Assembly (NCBI GenBank): GCA_965247615.1
Contig: OZ252022.1
Coordinates: 1,116,001-1,180,000 of the forward strand
DNA from: G965197715 sp965247615
Lineage (GTDB): Bacteria > Chloroflexota > Dehalococcoidia > Lucifugimonadales > UBA1127
DNA: 64,000 nucleotides
Reading direction: 5' to 3'
Shown in pieces: positions 32,352-40,633 of the stretch. Both the position numbers and the translations under genes were made by a program. A model generated the notes under the pieces. That model had not been told where the DNA came from and searched no databases. It was given only the letters and a program-made list of their open reading frames with translations. Position 1 is the first letter of the stretch. Each line of letters starts with the position of its first letter.

Positions 32352-33710
32352 TCAGGGTGTCCTGAGCATGCCCGCCAAGTCTGCCGAGTCCGGCATGTCT
32401 GCGAGGGAGTCCACAAGGTGTACCAGCTCCTCTATGCGCTCCGGGGCCAGGGACCCGGCGGCGTACCGGCGAAACTTGGCCGCCGCCTCCTGGTAGGTAT
32501 AGGGATTGGTGGGCGCGCCTTTCCAGTCCGTCGCCGGGAGGGCGTACGCGCTGCCGGCCACCGTCAGCGCCACCTCCGCCACCGGTCCGCCGGGCCCGCC
32601 GAATCGTTCGGCGTCCTCGGCCAGCTGCACCCGCGCGGCCATGGCCCGCACCTGGGGGTCCCAGAGGGTCTCCTCGCAGTACGACCGCGGGTCGCGGATG
32701 TCCCGGCAGAGGGCCACGGCTACGGAGAAAGGAAGGCTGTACTGGGCCCCCATGATGGTGGAGGGCTCCCGAGAGGTGAAGCGGGGCTCGAGCATCCTGC
32801 CCGCGCCGGTCACGGCGACGCGTTCGACCTGGCCGGGCTCGAATGGGTGCTCGGCGCGGAACCGGCAGACGGTGTCCACCACGGGGTGCGAGGACAGGTG
32901 GCAGGCGTAGGCCTTCAGCGTGAGGCCCAGCAGCATGTAGCTTTCGCCCAGGCCCTCCGTCAGCAGCTCCGGACGCGGCGAGGGGGAGTAGACGCGGAGG
33001 AAGCCGTGGTCACCCTCCAGCACCGTCGACGGCCCTGTGAAGCCCGCCGACGCCAGGAGGGCGCTCTCCAGTCCCATCTGGGAGCCCCGGCCGATGTGGA
33101 GGCGCTTGGTCATTGCACCCTCCCGCGCGAACTCCAGGAGCCCGCCCGAGTGCGAGCCGGCGATGCCCAGGGCGTTCACGAGACCCTGGACGTCCAGCCC
33201 CAGCGTCTTCCCGGCGCCCGCCGCGCCACCAAAGACTGCGTTGACGCCCGGTCCGTGGAACCCGGCCACGTCCTCCACGTCGCGGGTTGCCGCGGCGCCT
33301 GCGCGGCAGGAAACCTCGTAGCCCATGGCCAGAGCGAGCAGCAGTGTCCTGCCGTCGACTCGGTCCCGCTCCGCCAGCGCGAGGACGGCAGGGAAGGCCG
33401 CGCCGCCGGGGTGGCAGGCGGCCAGGGAGTGGGCGTGGTCGGTCTCGAATCCGGTGATGGCCGTGCCGTTGACCAGGGCCGCGTAGGAGGCGGAGGCGCC
33501 CCAGCTCCGCCCGAAGAGGGAGCAGGGGCCGTCGCCGCCGCTGTCCCGGGCCAGGCCGGCGACCATGTCCACCCACGGCATCCGCGAGCCCACGAAGCCG
33601 CTGGCCAGGCTATCCAGCACGTAGACCTTCATGGCCGCAACCACCGGCTGCGGCAGGTCCTCGAAGGCTGTTCCGCAAACAAACTCCGCCAACCGGCGCG
33701 TCTCGTTCAT
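32352..33710 (-). CDS. MmgE/PrpD family protein
   Basis: A 452-residue all-helical/alpha-beta protein of the MmgE/PrpD family, whose best-known members are 2-methylcitrate dehydratase and cis-aconitate decarboxylase. Family stretches: VVAAMKVYVLDSLASGFVGS near the N-terminus, ALVNGTAITGFETDHAH, HPGGAAFPAVLALAERDRVD and AFEREGAM-like FAREGAMTKRLHIGRGSQMG in the centre. The reaction here is uncertain, as the family is broad and no methylcitrate-cycle genes are near. The ATG at 33710 has GGAGGAG upstream; the frame continues to 33788 without homology. Confidence 0.87.
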   Translation of the reverse strand: MNETRRLAEFVCGTAFEDLPQPVVAAMKVYVLDSLASGFVGSRMPWVDMVAGLARDSGGDGPCSLFGRSWGASASYAALVNGTAITGFETDHAHSLAACHPGGAAFPAVLALAERDRVDGRTLLLALAMGYEVSCRAGAAATRDVEDVAGFHGPGVNAVFGGAAGAGKTLGLDVQGLVNALGIAGSHSGGLLEFAREGAMTKRLHIGRGSQMGLESALLASAGFTGPSTVLEGDHGFLRVYSPSPRPELLTEGLGESYMLLGLTLKAYACHLSSHPVVDTVCRFRAEHPFEPGQVERVAVTGAGRMLEPRFTSREPSTIMGAQYSLPFSVAVALCRDIRDPRSYCEETLWDPQVRAMAARVQLAEDAERFGGPGGPVAEVALTVAGSAYALPATDWKGAPTNPYTYQEAAAKFRRYAAGSLAPERIEELVHLVDSLADMPDSADLAGMLRTP

Positions 33711-33876
33711 GGCTCCTCCAGGCGCCTCATTGCGAGCGTTCACCCTGGGAATTGTACTGCGGGCGTCTGCGGCGCGGGGGTGTTTCAAGCGATTCGATAT
33801 TCGAGCTATGGTGTTCTGAAGCCGGGAAGAAAATTGGGGGGCGATAACGAATGGGCTGTGCGCCCACCCCCTACGT

Positions 33877-33937
33877 GGCCGTCACGCAGTGACCGCCCCA
33901 GCACACCCTCCCCCCACATGGCCGTCGCGCCAGCGAC
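33877..33937 (+). repeat. interspersed palindromic repeat, variant plus copy 3
   Basis: Two adjacent elements in a C-rich stretch before gatB. The first is GGCCGTCAC-GCA-GTGACCG (33877-33895), a variant with a new but still perfect GTCAC/GTGAC stem. The second is GCCGTCGCGCCAGCGAC (33921-33937), identical to the other cores. The stem change on both arms suggests the hairpin, not the sequence, is maintained. Confidence 0.6.
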
Positions 33938-33974
33938 CGTGTGCGGCGGCTAGCGACGGCAGTCTGGGGGCTGC

Positions 33975-33980
33975 TATACT
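33975..33980 (+). promoter_or_regulatory. possible -10 box of a leaderless gatB transcript
   Basis: TATACT lies nine bases before the gatB ATG, and there is no Shine-Dalgarno sequence. If it is a true -10 box, transcription would start within a few bases of the start codon. No good -35 box is visible. Confidence 0.35.
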
Positions 33981-33989
33981 GGTACGACC

Positions 33990-35564
33990 ATGGCCACAAC
34001 CACCAGCCACTCGCCGCCGGCCGCCACCTGGGAGACCGTCATAGGCCTGGAGGTCCACGCGCAGCTCCGCACCCACTCCAAGATGTTCTGCGCTTGCCGG
34101 GCCGACTACCAGGACGAGCCTCCCAACACGGGCGTCTGCCCTGTCTGCCTGGGCATGCCCGGCGTCCTGCCCGTCATCAACCAGCAGGCCGTCGCCTACA
34201 CGATCATGACCGGCCTGGCGCTCAACTGCTCCATACCTGAGGAGACCCACTTCGACCGCAAGAACTACCCCTATCCGGACCTCATGAAAGGCTACCAGAT
34301 CTCGCAGTTTGAGAACCCCCTCTCCCTCGGTGGTTGGCTCGACGTTGAGGTCGGACCCGGCGCCGGGGGGGCCGAGCAGGCGCCGCACGCGGTCGAGGGG
34401 CGGCGGCGCATCGGGATCACGCGCGTCCACCTGGAGGAGGACACGGCGCGGTTGCAGCACGTCTCGGGCGGAGGCTTTCAGCGGTACTCGCTCATGGACG
34501 TGAACCGGGCCGGCGTGCCCCTGATGGAGATCGTGAGCGAGCCCGACATCCGCTCGTCGGAGGAGGCGCGCCAGTACCTCATCAAGCTGCGCGCCATCCT
34601 CCAGTACCTGGGGGTTTCCACCGCGGACATGGAGAAGGGCTCCTTCCGCTGCGACGCCAACATCTCCATTCGCCCCCACGGGGCCGAGGAGCTGCGCTCC
34701 AAGGTGGAAGTCAAGAACATGAACTCGCTGCGCGCGGTCTTCCACGCCCTGGAGTACGAGTTCGACCGCCAGGTCAGGATCACCGAGGACGGTGGCCGCG
34801 TCCCGCAGGAGACCCGCGGCTGGGTGGAAGAGCGCGGCGTGACCGTTTCCCAGCGCTCGAAGGAGCACGCCCACGACTACCGCTACTTCCCGGAGCCCGA
34901 CCTGCCGCCTCTGACCATCTCCCGCGAGTGGGTCGAGGAGCTGCGGAGCCGGGTCCCGGAGCTGCCTTCCGCCCGACGCGACCGCTACATGGCGGACTAC
35001 GGCCTCTCTGCCTACGACGCCTCCCAGCTCACGGTGTCCAAGTCCACGGCGGACTACTTCGAGCAGGCCCTGGCAGGCAGGGCGCCGGACGCTCAAGCAG
35101 GGTCCGTCGCGGGGGCCCCTGGGCAGAAGCGGGCCAAGGCCGTTGTCAACTGGCTCACGGGGGAGATGGCGCGCCTTCTCAACCAGACGGGGGGCGATAT
35201 CGCCGATGCAAAGGTGACCCCCGGCGTCCTCAACGAGCTCATAGACCTGGTGGAGGACGGCACCGTGACCTCGACGCAGGCCCGGGGCCTTTTCGAGGAG
35301 CTCTTCGCCTCCGGAGGCAGCCCCCGCGGGCTGGTGGAAGAGCGGGGCATGGCCCAGGTCAAGGACGACGACAGCCTGCTCCCCGCGGTGCAGGGCGCAC
35401 TGGAAGCCAACCCCCAGGCGGCCAGCGACTACATCGGCGGCAAGGAAAACGCCATCGGGTTCCTGGTTGGCCAGGTGATGAAGGCCACCAGGGGCAAGGC
35501 CAACCCCGCCAGGGTCCAAGAGATGCTGAAAGAGCGGCTTGAACTGACAAGGGGAGCGCAGTAG
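33990..35564 (+). CDS. gatB: aspartyl/glutamyl-tRNA(Asn/Gln) amidotransferase subunit B
   Basis: GatB recognises mischarged Glu-tRNA(Gln) or Asp-tRNA(Asn) and phosphorylates the side chain for amidation within GatCAB. The 524-residue protein has the catalytic cradle (ETVIGLEVHAQLRTHSKMFC, GVCPVCLGMPGVLPVIN, FDRKNYPYPDLMKGYQISQ), KVEVKNMNSLRAVFHAL, HDYRYFPEPDLPPL, and the C-terminal YqeY-like tail (IGFLVGQVMKATRGKANPA). About fifteen Gly/Ala-rich residues after WLDVEVGPGAGG form a small insertion. gatA and gatC are not in the window. secG follows 81 bases later. Confidence 0.97.
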   Translation: MATTTSHSPPAATWETVIGLEVHAQLRTHSKMFCACRADYQDEPPNTGVCPVCLGMPGVLPVINQQAVAYTIMTGLALNCSIPEETHFDRKNYPYPDLMKGYQISQFENPLSLGGWLDVEVGPGAGGAEQAPHAVEGRRRIGITRVHLEEDTARLQHVSGGGFQRYSLMDVNRAGVPLMEIVSEPDIRSSEEARQYLIKLRAILQYLGVSTADMEKGSFRCDANISIRPHGAEELRSKVEVKNMNSLRAVFHALEYEFDRQVRITEDGGRVPQETRGWVEERGVTVSQRSKEHAHDYRYFPEPDLPPLTISREWVEELRSRVPELPSARRDRYMADYGLSAYDASQLTVSKSTADYFEQALAGRAPDAQAGSVAGAPGQKRAKAVVNWLTGEMARLLNQTGGDIADAKVTPGVLNELIDLVEDGTVTSTQARGLFEELFASGGSPRGLVEERGMAQVKDDDSLLPAVQGALEANPQAASDYIGGKENAIGFLVGQVMKATRGKANPARVQEMLKERLELTRGAQ

Positions 35565-35645
35565 CGGCAGGGCAGGCGCCACACAGATAGAGCTCGTCCG
35601 GCAACCCTGGCGCAGTCCGGTGCGAGCGGTACGAGAGAGAGACCG

Positions 35646-35867
35646 ATGCAGACCTACTTGGGAATCGCGGAGATCCTGGTCTCCGTCCTCCTCATAAGCG
35701 CCATCCTGCTCCAGGTGCGGGGCCAGGGCTCGGGGCTCTTCGGCTCCGCACAGGCCACGCACCGGGTCCGCCGCGGCGTGGACAAGCTCCTCTTCCAGGG
35801 GACCATCGCCTTCACCGCTATCTTCGTGCTCATCTCCCTGATGAGCGCTCGCTTCATCACGTCCTAA
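35646..35867 (+). CDS. secG: preprotein translocase subunit SecG
   Basis: A 73-residue membrane protein with two hydrophobic helices (about 4-24 and 50-70) separated by a loop with GQGSGLFGSAQATHRVRRGV, the characteristic SecG loop. SecG assists protein export through SecYEG. GAGAG is five bases before the ATG. Downstream of gatB on the same strand. Confidence 0.9.
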   Translation: MQTYLGIAEILVSVLLISAILLQVRGQGSGLFGSAQATHRVRRGVDKLLFQGTIAFTAIFVLISLMSARFITS

Positions 35868-36055
35868 GCGCACAGGAGCTCCGCGACCCTGAGGTCCGCC
35901 GCGCCGGCCCTGCGCCCGGGGAACGGAGCGGGCCGACTTGCGCCTGAGCTATGACTGTCCTAGGATGCCCCTAGCCCAAGGGCGCCAGTGAGGGTCGTGC
36001 GCATCCCTGGCGCTCACATCCAGCCGGAAGGAACTGAAGAAGGGGAGGTTGTGCT

Positions 36056-36952
36056 ATGGCCGTTCGAGTGGGCAGCGATTCGCTCCGGTACGAGGTAGCG
36101 GAGGGCTGGGGGGAGCTCCCAGAGGGGTTCGAGTGGGGTCAGATCGGCGCGGTGAACGTGGACTCGCAGGACCGGGTGTACGTGTTTACGCGGACGGAGC
36201 ACCCGCTGATGATCTTCGAGCGCAACGGAGCATACCAGACGACGTTGGGCGAGGGCCTCATCAAGGACGCCCACGGCCTCTGCCTTGACCATAACGACAA
36301 CATATTCGTCGTCGACCGGGCGGCGCAGGTGGCGATGAAGCTGACGCCGGACGGACAGAAGATCTTCGAGCTGGGCCAGCGCGACCAGCCGTCGGACTCC
36401 GGGTGGACGGAGGAGTCGCGCACGGTGCTGCGGGGCGCGGCGCCCTTCCACCACCCTACGGACGTCGCGCTGTCGCCGTCGGGCGAGTTCTACGTCTCCG
36501 ACGGCTACCGCAACGCGCGGGTGCACAAGTTTTCGGCCGAGGGGCAGCTGCTGTTCTCGTGGGGGGAGCCGGGCACGGGGCCGGGCCAGTTCAACCTGGT
36601 CCACAGCGTGTGGGAGGTCCATGGGCGGGTGTACGTCGCAGACCGGGAGAACCACCGCATCCAGATCTTCACGCCGGAGGGTGAGTACCTGGACATGTGG
36701 ACGGGGTTCGTGCAGCCCTGCGACATCTTTGTCGACGACAACGACATCATGTACGTCGCGGAGCTGCAGGGCCGCGTCACGCTGCTGAGCCTCGACGGAG
36801 AGGTGCTGGCTCGCATCGGCGACCCCGAGCGGCGGGTGCCCGAGCCTGGGAAGTTCGTGGGACCGCACGGCATCTGGGCGGACCGCCACGGCGACTTCTA
36901 CGTGAGCGAGGTGCTGGACGGGCAGCGGATCCAGAAGTTCCTGCGGGAGTAG
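36056..36952 (+). CDS. NHL-repeat beta-propeller protein
   Basis: A 298-residue protein made of about six NHL-type repeats (for example AVNVDSQDRVYVFTRTEHPL, GLCLDHNDNIFVVDRAAQVA, DVALSPSGEFYVSDGYRNAR, GIWADRHGDFYVSEVLDGQR). This pattern resembles the lyase half of peptidyl-alpha-hydroxyglycine amidating lyase and related six-bladed propellers. It has no signal peptide, so it is probably cytosolic; whether it is an enzyme or a binding scaffold cannot be said. GGAGG lies upstream of the ATG. Stand-alone gene. Confidence 0.83.
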   Translation: MAVRVGSDSLRYEVAEGWGELPEGFEWGQIGAVNVDSQDRVYVFTRTEHPLMIFERNGAYQTTLGEGLIKDAHGLCLDHNDNIFVVDRAAQVAMKLTPDGQKIFELGQRDQPSDSGWTEESRTVLRGAAPFHHPTDVALSPSGEFYVSDGYRNARVHKFSAEGQLLFSWGEPGTGPGQFNLVHSVWEVHGRVYVADRENHRIQIFTPEGEYLDMWTGFVQPCDIFVDDNDIMYVAELQGRVTLLSLDGEVLARIGDPERRVPEPGKFVGPHGIWADRHGDFYVSEVLDGQRIQKFLRE

Positions 36953-37055
36953 GCGCGGGGCCTACACCGACCCTGACGTCGAACGCACCATCGATGCCGA
37001 CTGCCTGGGGGCAGGCACTACGGCGTAGACGGAATGGTGGAAGCGAGGGATAGCT

Positions 37056-38069
37056 ATGGTCCAGGGCCATGACTGGTTGGAGAGCATCGCCAAGGGCATG
37101 AAGGATGCCAAGACCAATGGTGCAGCGCCCAGTCCGGTGTGGCTCACCGCCCGCGAGCTCGTCCAGCGATTCGGGGGTCAAAGGCGCGGAGATTGGATTA
37201 ACAGCCAGATTCGCAACGCGTTGGAGAAGTACGACCTGAGCATGGACCCGGATCTTGCGGTCGGCTGGATAGACTCCACGATAACCCTCCGCCTCGATTC
37301 CGAAGTGCATGCCGTCGCTGACGCGGGCGCTACTCCAGACCCCACACACCGAATCGGATCCCTGGAAGCAGCAAAGAAAAAGCCGATAGACGTCAAGCCA
37401 GACAATCCTCTGAATACAGCCACGACCATCATGCAGAAACACGACTTTTCTCAACTTCCGGTGATGACCAATGAGCGCAATGTATTGGGAATAATCAGTT
37501 GGCAGACGATTGGCGTGCGCCGCACGCATGGGCAGGAATGTGATCTTGTTCGTCAATGTATGGACCCTGCGGAAGAATTGCCGAGTACTGCGCCTGTGTT
37601 AGAGGCTATAGATCCGATTGCGAAGCACGGATACGTACTTGTTCGCGGTGGGGACAGGAAGATAACCGGGATCGTCACCGCCAGCGACATCGCCCTTCAT
37701 TTCAGGCAGCTCGCCGGGCCATTCCTAAATGTAGGCGAAATTGAAGGATATTTGCGACATCTGATACGCGGCAAGTTCACGCTGGATCAGCTACGAGTAG
37801 CGTCTGGTTCCGAAGACGGACGGCCTATTGAGGGCTCCGCTGACTTGACCCTCGGCGGCTATTGCCGACTACTGCAGAAAGAGGACAACTGGAATAAATT
37901 GTGCCTGAACATCGACCGAGTGGAGTTTGGCAACTTCCTTGATACGGCGCGAGAAATTCGTAACAATGTGATGCACTTCAACCCTGCGGGTCTTTCTGAA
38001 GATGATATGAAACAGCTGCGTGATATTGCCCGATTCTTCAGGAATCTGGTGCGCATGGGGGCAATGTAG
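37056..38069 (+). CDS. CBS-pair / HEPN-like fusion protein
   Basis: A 337-residue protein. Residues about 105-220 form a CBS pair (PLNTATTIMQKHDFSQLPVM, VLGIISWQTIG; then KHGYVLVRGGDRKITGIVTA, SDIALHFR), a module that usually senses adenosine nucleotides. The C-terminal helices (about 225-337) contain REIRNNVMHF with R302-N-N-V-M-H307, the R-x4-6-H motif of HEPN ribonuclease folds. The N-terminal ~100 residues may be a winged-helix-like DNA or effector domain. G+C is lower than the neighbours (30/60 at 37381-37440 against 43/60 at 36361-36420), pointing to acquisition. A nucleotide-sensing ribonuclease in defence or stress arrest is a reasonable hypothesis. GAGGGA precedes the ATG. Confidence 0.72.
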   Translation: MVQGHDWLESIAKGMKDAKTNGAAPSPVWLTARELVQRFGGQRRGDWINSQIRNALEKYDLSMDPDLAVGWIDSTITLRLDSEVHAVADAGATPDPTHRIGSLEAAKKKPIDVKPDNPLNTATTIMQKHDFSQLPVMTNERNVLGIISWQTIGVRRTHGQECDLVRQCMDPAEELPSTAPVLEAIDPIAKHGYVLVRGGDRKITGIVTASDIALHFRQLAGPFLNVGEIEGYLRHLIRGKFTLDQLRVASGSEDGRPIEGSADLTLGGYCRLLQKEDNWNKLCLNIDRVEFGNFLDTAREIRNNVMHFNPAGLSEDDMKQLRDIARFFRNLVRMGAM

Positions 38070-38121
38070 CTCCCGTGCCTTGACATAATCGCTAACCCAA
38101 CCTGGGTCACGCACACCTGCC

Positions 38122-38880
38122 ATGCCGGATAGCAACGCTCGGCGGATCATCACGCTGCTCACCGACTTTGGGACGGCGGACGGCTACGTCGCCGCGGTGA
38201 AGGGCGTGATCCTTGGGATCAGTCCCAACGCTTCGCTGGTTGACCTGACGCACGAGGTGGGGCCGCAGGACGTGGCGGGCGCCGCCTTCCTCCTGGCGCA
38301 GGCGGCCCCGTACTTCCCCGAGGGCACGATCCATTTGGCAGTGGTGGACCCGGGGGTTGGCACGGACCGGCGTCCGCTGCTGCTCGTGACGCCGAGCGGG
38401 GTCTTCGTCGGCCCGGACAACGGCATCTTCACCCATTGTTTGGGGCACGCCGCGCCGCCGTCCGGCGTGCCGGTTGGGCGGCCTTACGACGCTCCTGCGC
38501 CCCCGGGGGTCAGGGCCTTTCGGCTCACCAACCGCGCGTACTGGCGTCACCCGGTCAGCAGCACGTTCCACGCTCGCGACGTCTTCGGCCCGGTGGCCGC
38601 ACACCTGAGCCTGGGCGTGCGGCCTGAGGAGCTGGGGGTAGGGCTGAGCACAATCAAGTGCTTGGCCCTGCCGACACCGACGCGCGAAGGCAACCTGATC
38701 CGGGGGTGCGTGGTGCACGTGGACCGCTTCGGCAACCTAATCACGAACATACCCGGCGACGAGCTGAGGGAAGGCGCCGTGGCCGTTTCCATTGCGGGGC
38801 ACAGGATAGCCGGGCTCAGCGAGACCTACGCCGCGGCGGAGGGCCTGCTGGCCGTGATTGCCAGCGCGTCGCTGTTGTAG
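38122..38880 (+). CDS. SAM hydrolase (DUF62) family protein, C-terminus cut by in-frame amber codon
   Basis: A 252-residue S-adenosyl-L-methionine hydroxide adenosyltransferase family protein, which splits SAM to adenosine and methionine. Motifs: ITLLTDFGTADGYVAAVKG (Asp15), VDLTHEVGPQDV, VVDPGVGTDRRPL, GPDNGIF and VDRFGNLITNI. The frame stops at TAG 38878-38880 after VIASASLL. The following codons, in the same frame up to TAG 38962, read VAVRDGSAASLLGVGVGEPV, exactly the usual C-terminal end of this family, where LLE-VAV would be expected. A GAG-to-TAG change therefore seems to remove the last ~28 residues, part of the adenine pocket in relatives. It may be a recent mutation, a sequencing error, or read-through. 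Confidence 0.8.
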   Translation: MPDSNARRIITLLTDFGTADGYVAAVKGVILGISPNASLVDLTHEVGPQDVAGAAFLLAQAAPYFPEGTIHLAVVDPGVGTDRRPLLLVTPSGVFVGPDNGIFTHCLGHAAPPSGVPVGRPYDAPAPPGVRAFRLTNRAYWRHPVSSTFHARDVFGPVAAHLSLGVRPEELGVGLSTIKCLALPTPTREGNLIRGCVVHVDRFGNLITNIPGDELREGAVAVSIAGHRIAGLSETYAAAEGLLAVIASASLL

Positions 38881-38994
38881 GTGGCCGTGCGCGACGGCAG
38901 CGCTGCGTCGCTCCTGGGGGTGGGCGTGGGGGAGCCGGTCGCGGCGGAGGTTGGGGGAAAGTAGCGCCGAAGGCAGTGGTGTACCCCCACCCCC

Positions 38995-40398
38995 CTACAG
39001 CCCCAGGGTGCCGGGGTTGAGGATGCCCGCCGGGTCGACGGCCTTCTTCACACGGCGGAGGAGCTCCATTCCCGGGCCGAGCTCTCGCTCCATCAGGTGG
39101 TTGAGCTTGAGGCCCACGCCGTGGCAGTACTCCATGCTGCCGCCCATACCCTGGGCCGTCGAGAGCAACTCGTCAACGACGTCGCTCATGAACTCGGAGG
39201 TCACTTCATGGGTTGGGGCCGGGTCCGTGATGTGGAAGGAGAAGTGCTCGAGGCGGCCCCAGAGGGACCAACCGCGCACGGGGATGCCGCGTTCGTCCAG
39301 CATTTGCTGGCACCACCGCCGGTACTCCAGCACGCGGGAGACGGGGAGAGACACGTGGATGTAGTCGGCGCGCCAGGCGTTGCGGCGTGGGCGTTCCTTG
39401 GATCCGGTGGCGAGCACCTCGCGCTTGTAGCGCTCGGCGGTCTCGTGGCGGGTGTCCCAGAACTCCTGCGCGGCCTGGGTGCTCTGCTCGACGCCGCCGT
39501 GCCGCCGGCAGATGGAGAGGCTTCGGGCGACCTGGCCCCGCACCTCCTCTCGGGGCCCCTCGAAGCCCAGGTAGAGCACTTCATCGAGGGCTGAGGCTTC
39601 GCCGGGGACGCGAACGTCCTCGTCGAAGTCGAGGAGGGTGGGGCGAAGGCCCACGGCGTGCATCTCCTGGCTGGCCTCGAACCCGGCCTCGAAGCCGGAG
39701 AAGCCGACGGCGTGGAGAGAGCGGACCTCCGGCGCGGGGAAGACGCGGAGGGTGGCCCGGGTGATGATGCCCAGTGTGCCCTCGGAACCGATGAAAAGCT
39801 CGTGCAGGGAGGGGCCTGCAGCGGTGGAGACGCCGCGGGTGCTCACCAGGTCTCCGGTGGCGAGCACGGCATCCAGGCCCAAGACCTGCTCGCCCATGGC
39901 GCCGTACCTGCCCGCCAGGTACCCGACGCCGTTGGTGGAGATGGCGCCGCCCACGGTGGCGATGGGCAGGCTCCACGGGTCGTGTCCCAGGATCAGGCCG
40001 CGCGCGTTCAGGGCGTTGCCCAGCTGCTCCAGGACGATGCCCGGCCCAACCGTCGCTGTCTGTGCCTCCGGGTCGATACTGGCGATCTCGTTGAGGCGCT
40101 GCATGTCCAGGACGATACCGCCCCTGACGGGAACGATGCCGCCCATGACGCCCGTGCCGCCGCCGTATGGGACCAGGGGGACGCCGCGCTCCGACGCGTA
40201 CCTGGCAACGGCGGCCACCTCCTCCGTAGAGCCGGGGCGAGCGACGGCGTCGGGCATCGACTCCAGGGCCTCGGCGGCGCGGAAGGCGCGGTACCGGGCC
40301 AGTGCGTCCTTGGAGTGAAACGCCAGGTCTTGGGGGTCCTCGGAGACGCTGCCATCCGGGAGGATCTGTTGCAGGTCGGCGACGATGGACGATGCCAC
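38995..40398 (-). CDS. FAD-linked oxidase, GlcD/lactate-dehydrogenase type
   Basis: A 467-residue vanillyl-alcohol-oxidase-fold FAD enzyme, close to glycolate or D-lactate dehydrogenase subunits. FAD-binding domain: AVARPGSTEEVAAVARYASE, VPLVPYGGGTGVMGG and GATVGGAIST-like PIATVGGAISTNGVGYLAG; C-terminal FAD-linked oxidase domain ends with MELLRRVKKAVDPAGILNPG. The start is GTG at 40398 with AAGGAG six bases upstream. It lies convergent with the SAM hydrolase family gene. Electron acceptor and exact 2-hydroxyacid are unknown. Confidence 0.88.
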   Translation of the reverse strand: MASSIVADLQQILPDGSVSEDPQDLAFHSKDALARYRAFRAAEALESMPDAVARPGSTEEVAAVARYASERGVPLVPYGGGTGVMGGIVPVRGGIVLDMQRLNEIASIDPEAQTATVGPGIVLEQLGNALNARGLILGHDPWSLPIATVGGAISTNGVGYLAGRYGAMGEQVLGLDAVLATGDLVSTRGVSTAAGPSLHELFIGSEGTLGIITRATLRVFPAPEVRSLHAVGFSGFEAGFEASQEMHAVGLRPTLLDFDEDVRVPGEASALDEVLYLGFEGPREEVRGQVARSLSICRRHGGVEQSTQAAQEFWDTRHETAERYKREVLATGSKERPRRNAWRADYIHVSLPVSRVLEYRRWCQQMLDERGIPVRGWSLWGRLEHFSFHITDPAPTHEVTSEFMSDVVDELLSTAQGMGGSMEYCHGVGLKLNHLMERELGPGMELLRRVKKAVDPAGILNPGTLGL

Positions 40399-40596
40399 GC
40401 GGACTCCTTGGGGGATAGACTTCTCCCTTCACCAAGTATAGCCAATGAGCAGTCCCGTACAACGCGGGGGCAGACCGGTTTCCCGCTCCTTGTGACCTTC
40501 GGTAGATTCGAGATAGACCCGCTCATCGGCAGCGTGACAGCGCTCTGGTTGTCCTGCCCTGGCGTGAGGGGGATAATGGCTTCGCTCGGAAGGTTC

Positions 40597-40617
40597 TCCC
40601 TCCCCGAGCGGGAGGGA
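40597..40617 (+). other. hairpin directly upstream of a ribosome-binding site
   Basis: TCCCTCCC-CGAGC-GGGAGGGA, a perfect 8-bp stem and 5-base loop. It ends seven bases before the GGGAGG (40624-40629) of the homocysteine methyltransferase gene. Its 5' arm is complementary to that Shine-Dalgarno, so it could switch between hairpin and site occlusion. No known riboswitch consensus was recognised. Confidence 0.35.
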
Positions 40618-40633
40618 ATCAGAGGGAGGCGCA

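Noticed and set aside
33882..35873. Open minus-strand frame of about 660 codons opposite gatB and secG
   Set aside because: Mirror of two well-identified genes, with no domain of its own.
40399..40633. SAM or cobalamin riboswitch upstream of the homocysteine methyltransferase gene
   Set aside because: None of the conserved riboswitch core sequences were seen; only a simple hairpin is supported.
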